From Falsirhodobacter sp. 20TX0035 (lineage in GTDB: Bacteria > Pseudomonadota > Alphaproteobacteria > Rhodobacterales > Rhodobacteraceae): a DNA stretch of 64,000 nucleotides. The notes under the pieces were generated by a model. The model was not told the DNA's origin and searched no databases. It saw only the letters and a list, made by a program, of their open reading frames with translations. Position numbers and translations under genes: made by a program. Every line of letters starts with the position of its first letter. Position 1 is the stretch's first letter. Positions 61,625-64,000 of the stretch are shown in pieces. The DNA lies in NCBI RefSeq assembly GCF_028307215.1, contig NZ_JAQMHV010000001.1, positions 310,001 through 374,000 of the forward strand. Reading direction: 5' to 3'.

Positions 61625-64000
61625 ATGGAATTGCCCCGCGCGTTGTCAGACTGGTTTTCCCTGCGCGGATGGGCGCTGCACCCGCACCAGCAGGCGATGC
61701 TGGACGTGGCGGCCGAACCCGCCACGCTGCTGATCGCGCCCACGGGCGGGGGCAAGACGCTGTCGGGCTTCCTGCCCACGTTGGCCGAGGCGGCGGGCCA
61801 CAAGGGGCTTCACACGCTCTACATCTCGCCCCTGAAGGCTTTGGCGGCGGACATCCGGCGCAACCTGACCGCGCCCATCGACGGGGCGCATCTGGACATC
61901 CGGGTGGAGGATCGGACCGGCGACACCTCCTACTCCGCCCGCCGCCGCCAGCGGGCCGACCCGCCGCAGATCCTGCTGACCACGCCGGAAAGCCTGGCCC
62001 TGCTGCTGAGCTACGAGGATGCGCCCCGCATCTTCGCCGGCCTGCAACGGGTGATCGTGGACGAGATTCACGCCTTGGCCGAAGGCAAGCGCGGCGACCA
62101 GCTGATGCTGGGCCTGTCGCGCCTGCAGACGCTGGCGCCCGGTCTGCGCCGCGTGGGCCTGTCGGCCACCGTGGAAGACCCGCCTGCGCTGGCCCGCTTC
62201 CTCAGCCCCACGGCCTGCCGCATCCTGCACGCCGATCCCGGCCCCGATCCCGACATCCGGATGATGGACACCGAACGCAGCCCCCCATGGGCCGGCGAAG
62301 GCGGCCGCTACGCCATCCCCGACGTGCTGGCCGAGGTGAAGCGCCACAACACCACGCTCATCTTCCACAACACGCGGGCGCAGGCGGAGCTGTTCTTCCA
62401 CGACCTGTGGCTCGCCAACGAGGAGTCGTTGCCCATCGGCATCCACCACGGGTCGCTGTCGCGCGAACAGCGGCAAAGGGTGGAGGCGGCGATGGCGGCC
62501 GGCGCGTTGCGGGCCATCGTCTGCACCGGCAGCCTCGATCTGGGCATCGACTGGGGCGATGTGGATCTGGTCATCCAGGTCGGCGCGCCGAAGAACGTCA
62601 AGCGGCTGGTGCAGCGGATCGGCCGGGCGAACCACCGCTACAACGCGCCGTCGAAGGCGCTGCTGATCCCCGCCAACCGGTTCGAGGTGGTGGAATGCGT
62701 GGCCGCCCTGCAAGCCGTGAAGGCCCATGACTTGGACGGGGAGCCGCGCGGGCGCGGTCCGCGCGACGTGCTGTGCCAGCACATCCTCGCCACCGCCTGC
62801 GCGGGCCCGTTCGACGCCACCGCCCTGTTCGCCGAGGTGCGCACTGCCGGCCCCTATGCCGACCTGACGCGGGCAGAGTTCGACGACTGTCTCGATTTCT
62901 GCGCCACGGGTGGCTACGCGCTGGCCGCCTACGACCGCTGGCGCCGGCTGATGGAGCGGGACGGCATGTGGCAGTTGCGCGATCCCCGGTCGGCGTTGGT
63001 GATCCGCCAGAACCTTGGCACCATCATCGACACGGACAAGCTGAAGGTCCGCTTCAAGGGCCGCGGCGGTGCGCCTTTGGGAGAGGTGGAGGAGATGTTC
63101 GCCGCCAGCCTGACCAAGAACGACACCTTCCTGCTGGCCGGCCAGATCGTCCGCTACGAAGGGCTGAACGAGCTGACGGTGGAGGTGTCCCGTTCCCCCG
63201 CGAAGGAGCCGCGGGTGGCGATGTATGGCGGGGTGAAGGCCCCCACCTCGATCCTGCTGACGCACCGCATCCTTCAGATGTTCGAGGCGGGCGGCTTCCA
63301 CGCCCTGCCCCGCCACACCGTCGAATGGCTGAACCTGCAGCAGGAGGTGTCGCGCCTGCCCACCGAGCACCGCCTGTTGATCGAGACGTTTCCCGACGCG
63401 GGCCGCGAATACATGTGCGTCTACGGCTTTGCCGGCCGCCATGCGATGCAGACGCTGGGCCTTCTGCTGACTCGGCGGATGGAGGTGGCGGGACTGGCGC
63501 CGCTGGGTTTCGTGCCCACCGATTACGCCGTCCTGATCTGGGGGCTGGAGGAGGTGACCGACCCCGCCCCCCTGTTCGACCCCACCGACCTGCGCGACGG
63601 GCTGGAAACGTGGCTGCACGGCAACGCGGTGATGAAGCGGACCTTCCGAAACTCTGCCGTGATCGCGGGGCTGATCGAACGCACCCATCAGGGGCGGCGC
63701 AAGTCCGGGCGGCAGGCGACCTTCTCCTCGGACATTCTGTACGACACGCTGCGCCGCTACGACCCCGACCACCTGATGCTTCAGGTCACGCGCGAGGAGG
63801 CGGAGCGCGGCCTTGTCGATTTCGGCCGGATCGAGGAGATGCTGACCCGCGTCCACGGCCAGATCGACCTGGTGCGCCGCGACCGCGTCACCCCGCTGGC
63901 CGCGCCCCTGATGCTGGAACGCGGACGGGTGCCGGTGGCCGGCGCGGGACGCGAACGGCTGATGGAGGCGGAGGCCGAACGGTTGATGGCGGAGTCCGGT
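61625..64000 (+). CDS. Ligase-associated DNA damage response DEXH-box helicase (Lhr-like; 3' end outside window)
   Basis: The first 792 residues of a superfamily 2 helicase. Motifs are HPHQQAML (Q-like), APTGGGKT (I), YISPLKALAADIRRNL (Ia), TTPESLALLLS (Ib), VDEIHAL (II), LSATVEDP (III), FHNTRAQAE (IV), TGSLDLGIDWGDVD (V) and QRIGRANHR (VI). Winged-helix and Lhr-core beta-barrel regions follow. It matches the helicase of the ligase-associated (TIGR04121) DNA-repair cassette. Normal length is about 800 residues, so little is missing. The partner ligase, nuclease and metallophosphoesterase would lie outside the window. Confidence 0.9.
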   Translation, partial: MELPRALSDWFSLRGWALHPHQQAMLDVAAEPATLLIAPTGGGKTLSGFLPTLAEAAGHKGLHTLYISPLKALAADIRRNLTAPIDGAHLDIRVEDRTGDTSYSARRRQRADPPQILLTTPESLALLLSYEDAPRIFAGLQRVIVDEIHALAEGKRGDQLMLGLSRLQTLAPGLRRVGLSATVEDPPALARFLSPTACRILHADPGPDPDIRMMDTERSPPWAGEGGRYAIPDVLAEVKRHNTTLIFHNTRAQAELFFHDLWLANEESLPIGIHHGSLSREQRQRVEAAMAAGALRAIVCTGSLDLGIDWGDVDLVIQVGAPKNVKRLVQRIGRANHRYNAPSKALLIPANRFEVVECVAALQAVKAHDLDGEPRGRGPRDVLCQHILATACAGPFDATALFAEVRTAGPYADLTRAEFDDCLDFCATGGYALAAYDRWRRLMERDGMWQLRDPRSALVIRQNLGTIIDTDKLKVRFKGRGGAPLGEVEEMFAASLTKNDTFLLAGQIVRYEGLNELTVEVSRSPAKEPRVAMYGGVKAPTSILLTHRILQMFEAGGFHALPRHTVEWLNLQQEVSRLPTEHRLLIETFPDAGREYMCVYGFAGRHAMQTLGLLLTRRMEVAGLAPLGFVPTDYAVLIWGLEEVTDPAPLFDPTDLRDGLETWLHGNAVMKRTFRNSAVIAGLIERTHQGRRKSGRQATFSSDILYDTLRRYDPDHLMLQVTREEAERGLVDFGRIEEMLTRVHGQIDLVRRDRVTPLAAPLMLERGRVPVAGAGRERLMEAEAERLMAESG

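Overview
The window is a GC-rich, densely packed stretch of an alphaproteobacterial chromosome, most likely a member of the Rhodobacterales (Paracoccaceae/Roseobacteraceae). The evidence is gene content and order: a sucCDAB-lpd 2-oxoglutarate dehydrogenase operon next to mdh; a malyl-CoA thioesterase-like gene and a full sdhCDAB operon with two small lipoprotein genes inside it; a PleD-type response regulator beside a DUF3572 gene; and an alphaproteobacterial-type LexA box. I see no rRNA, tRNA, insertion sequence, prophage, CRISPR array or replication origin. Sixty-two protein genes are called; the first (5'-nucleotidase) and the last (Lhr-like helicase) run off the window. One 49-codon ORF is listed as doubtful.

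Layout. 1-5.4 kb: 5'-nucleotidase, DUF952 gene, pyrD, an Lrp-type ligand-binding-domain protein, a RecD-like helicase, a 56-aa orphan and a PlsB-type acyltransferase. 5.4-15.4 kb, minus strand: mdh with its own terminator, then sucC-sucD-sucA-sucB-orf79-MAPEG-lpdA. 15.6-20.8 kb, plus strand: malyl-CoA lyase-family gene, DUF1737 gene, sdhC-sdhD-sdhA-lipoprotein-lipoprotein-sdhB and a strong terminator. 20.8-25.2 kb: OsmC-like protein, divergent hemC/hemE, zincin-like metallopeptidase and a secreted MBL-fold hydrolase. 25.2-28.8 kb: ycjF/ycjX pair, truA and a CHMI-like tautomerase. 28.8-34.4 kb: acs-adk-MFS transporter operon, HAD phosphatase and DUF3572 gene. 34.5-38.4 kb: PleD-like diguanylate cyclase, an ECF sigma/membrane partner/metal-sensor-like operon with an EF-hand protein gene, and a lipocalin lipoprotein. 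38.4-47.2 kb: aldo/keto reductase, metG, CPA1 antiporter with a cyclic-nucleotide-binding domain, zinc metallopeptidase and a large MscS channel. 47.2-49.9 kb: UdgX-type uracil-DNA glycosylase plus radical SAM DNA-repair pair. 50-56.5 kb: PRC-barrel protein and treY-glgC-glgX. 56.5-64 kb: EamA and LysE exporters, a small orphan, YebC, an SLC13 permease, a YmdB-type phosphodiesterase and the ligase-associated DEXH helicase.

Two regulatory signals stand out. (1) The sucC operon and the sdh operon each carry, upstream of the first gene, two copies of the palindrome GTGATCAC whose centres are exactly 21 bp apart. This suggests one dimer-pair regulator coordinating two TCA-cycle operons. (2) The radical SAM-udgX pair has a GTTC-N7-GTTC element (the LexA/SOS box known from Rhodobacter) lying on the -10 element of a good promoter. 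The predicted transcription start falls on the ATG itself, so this covalent uracil-capture repair cassette looks SOS-controlled and leaderless. Other points of interest are an E2o subunit with two lipoyl domains, a MetRS whose KMSKS loop is FSTSQ, a PleD homologue lacking the I-site arginine, an MFS carrier with a ~125-residue inserted domain, and a hairpin that hides the ribosome-binding site of the acyltransferase gene.

Gene calls rest on reading motifs, lengths and overlaps in the translated sequence. No database search was run. Statements about regulation are inference unless marked otherwise.
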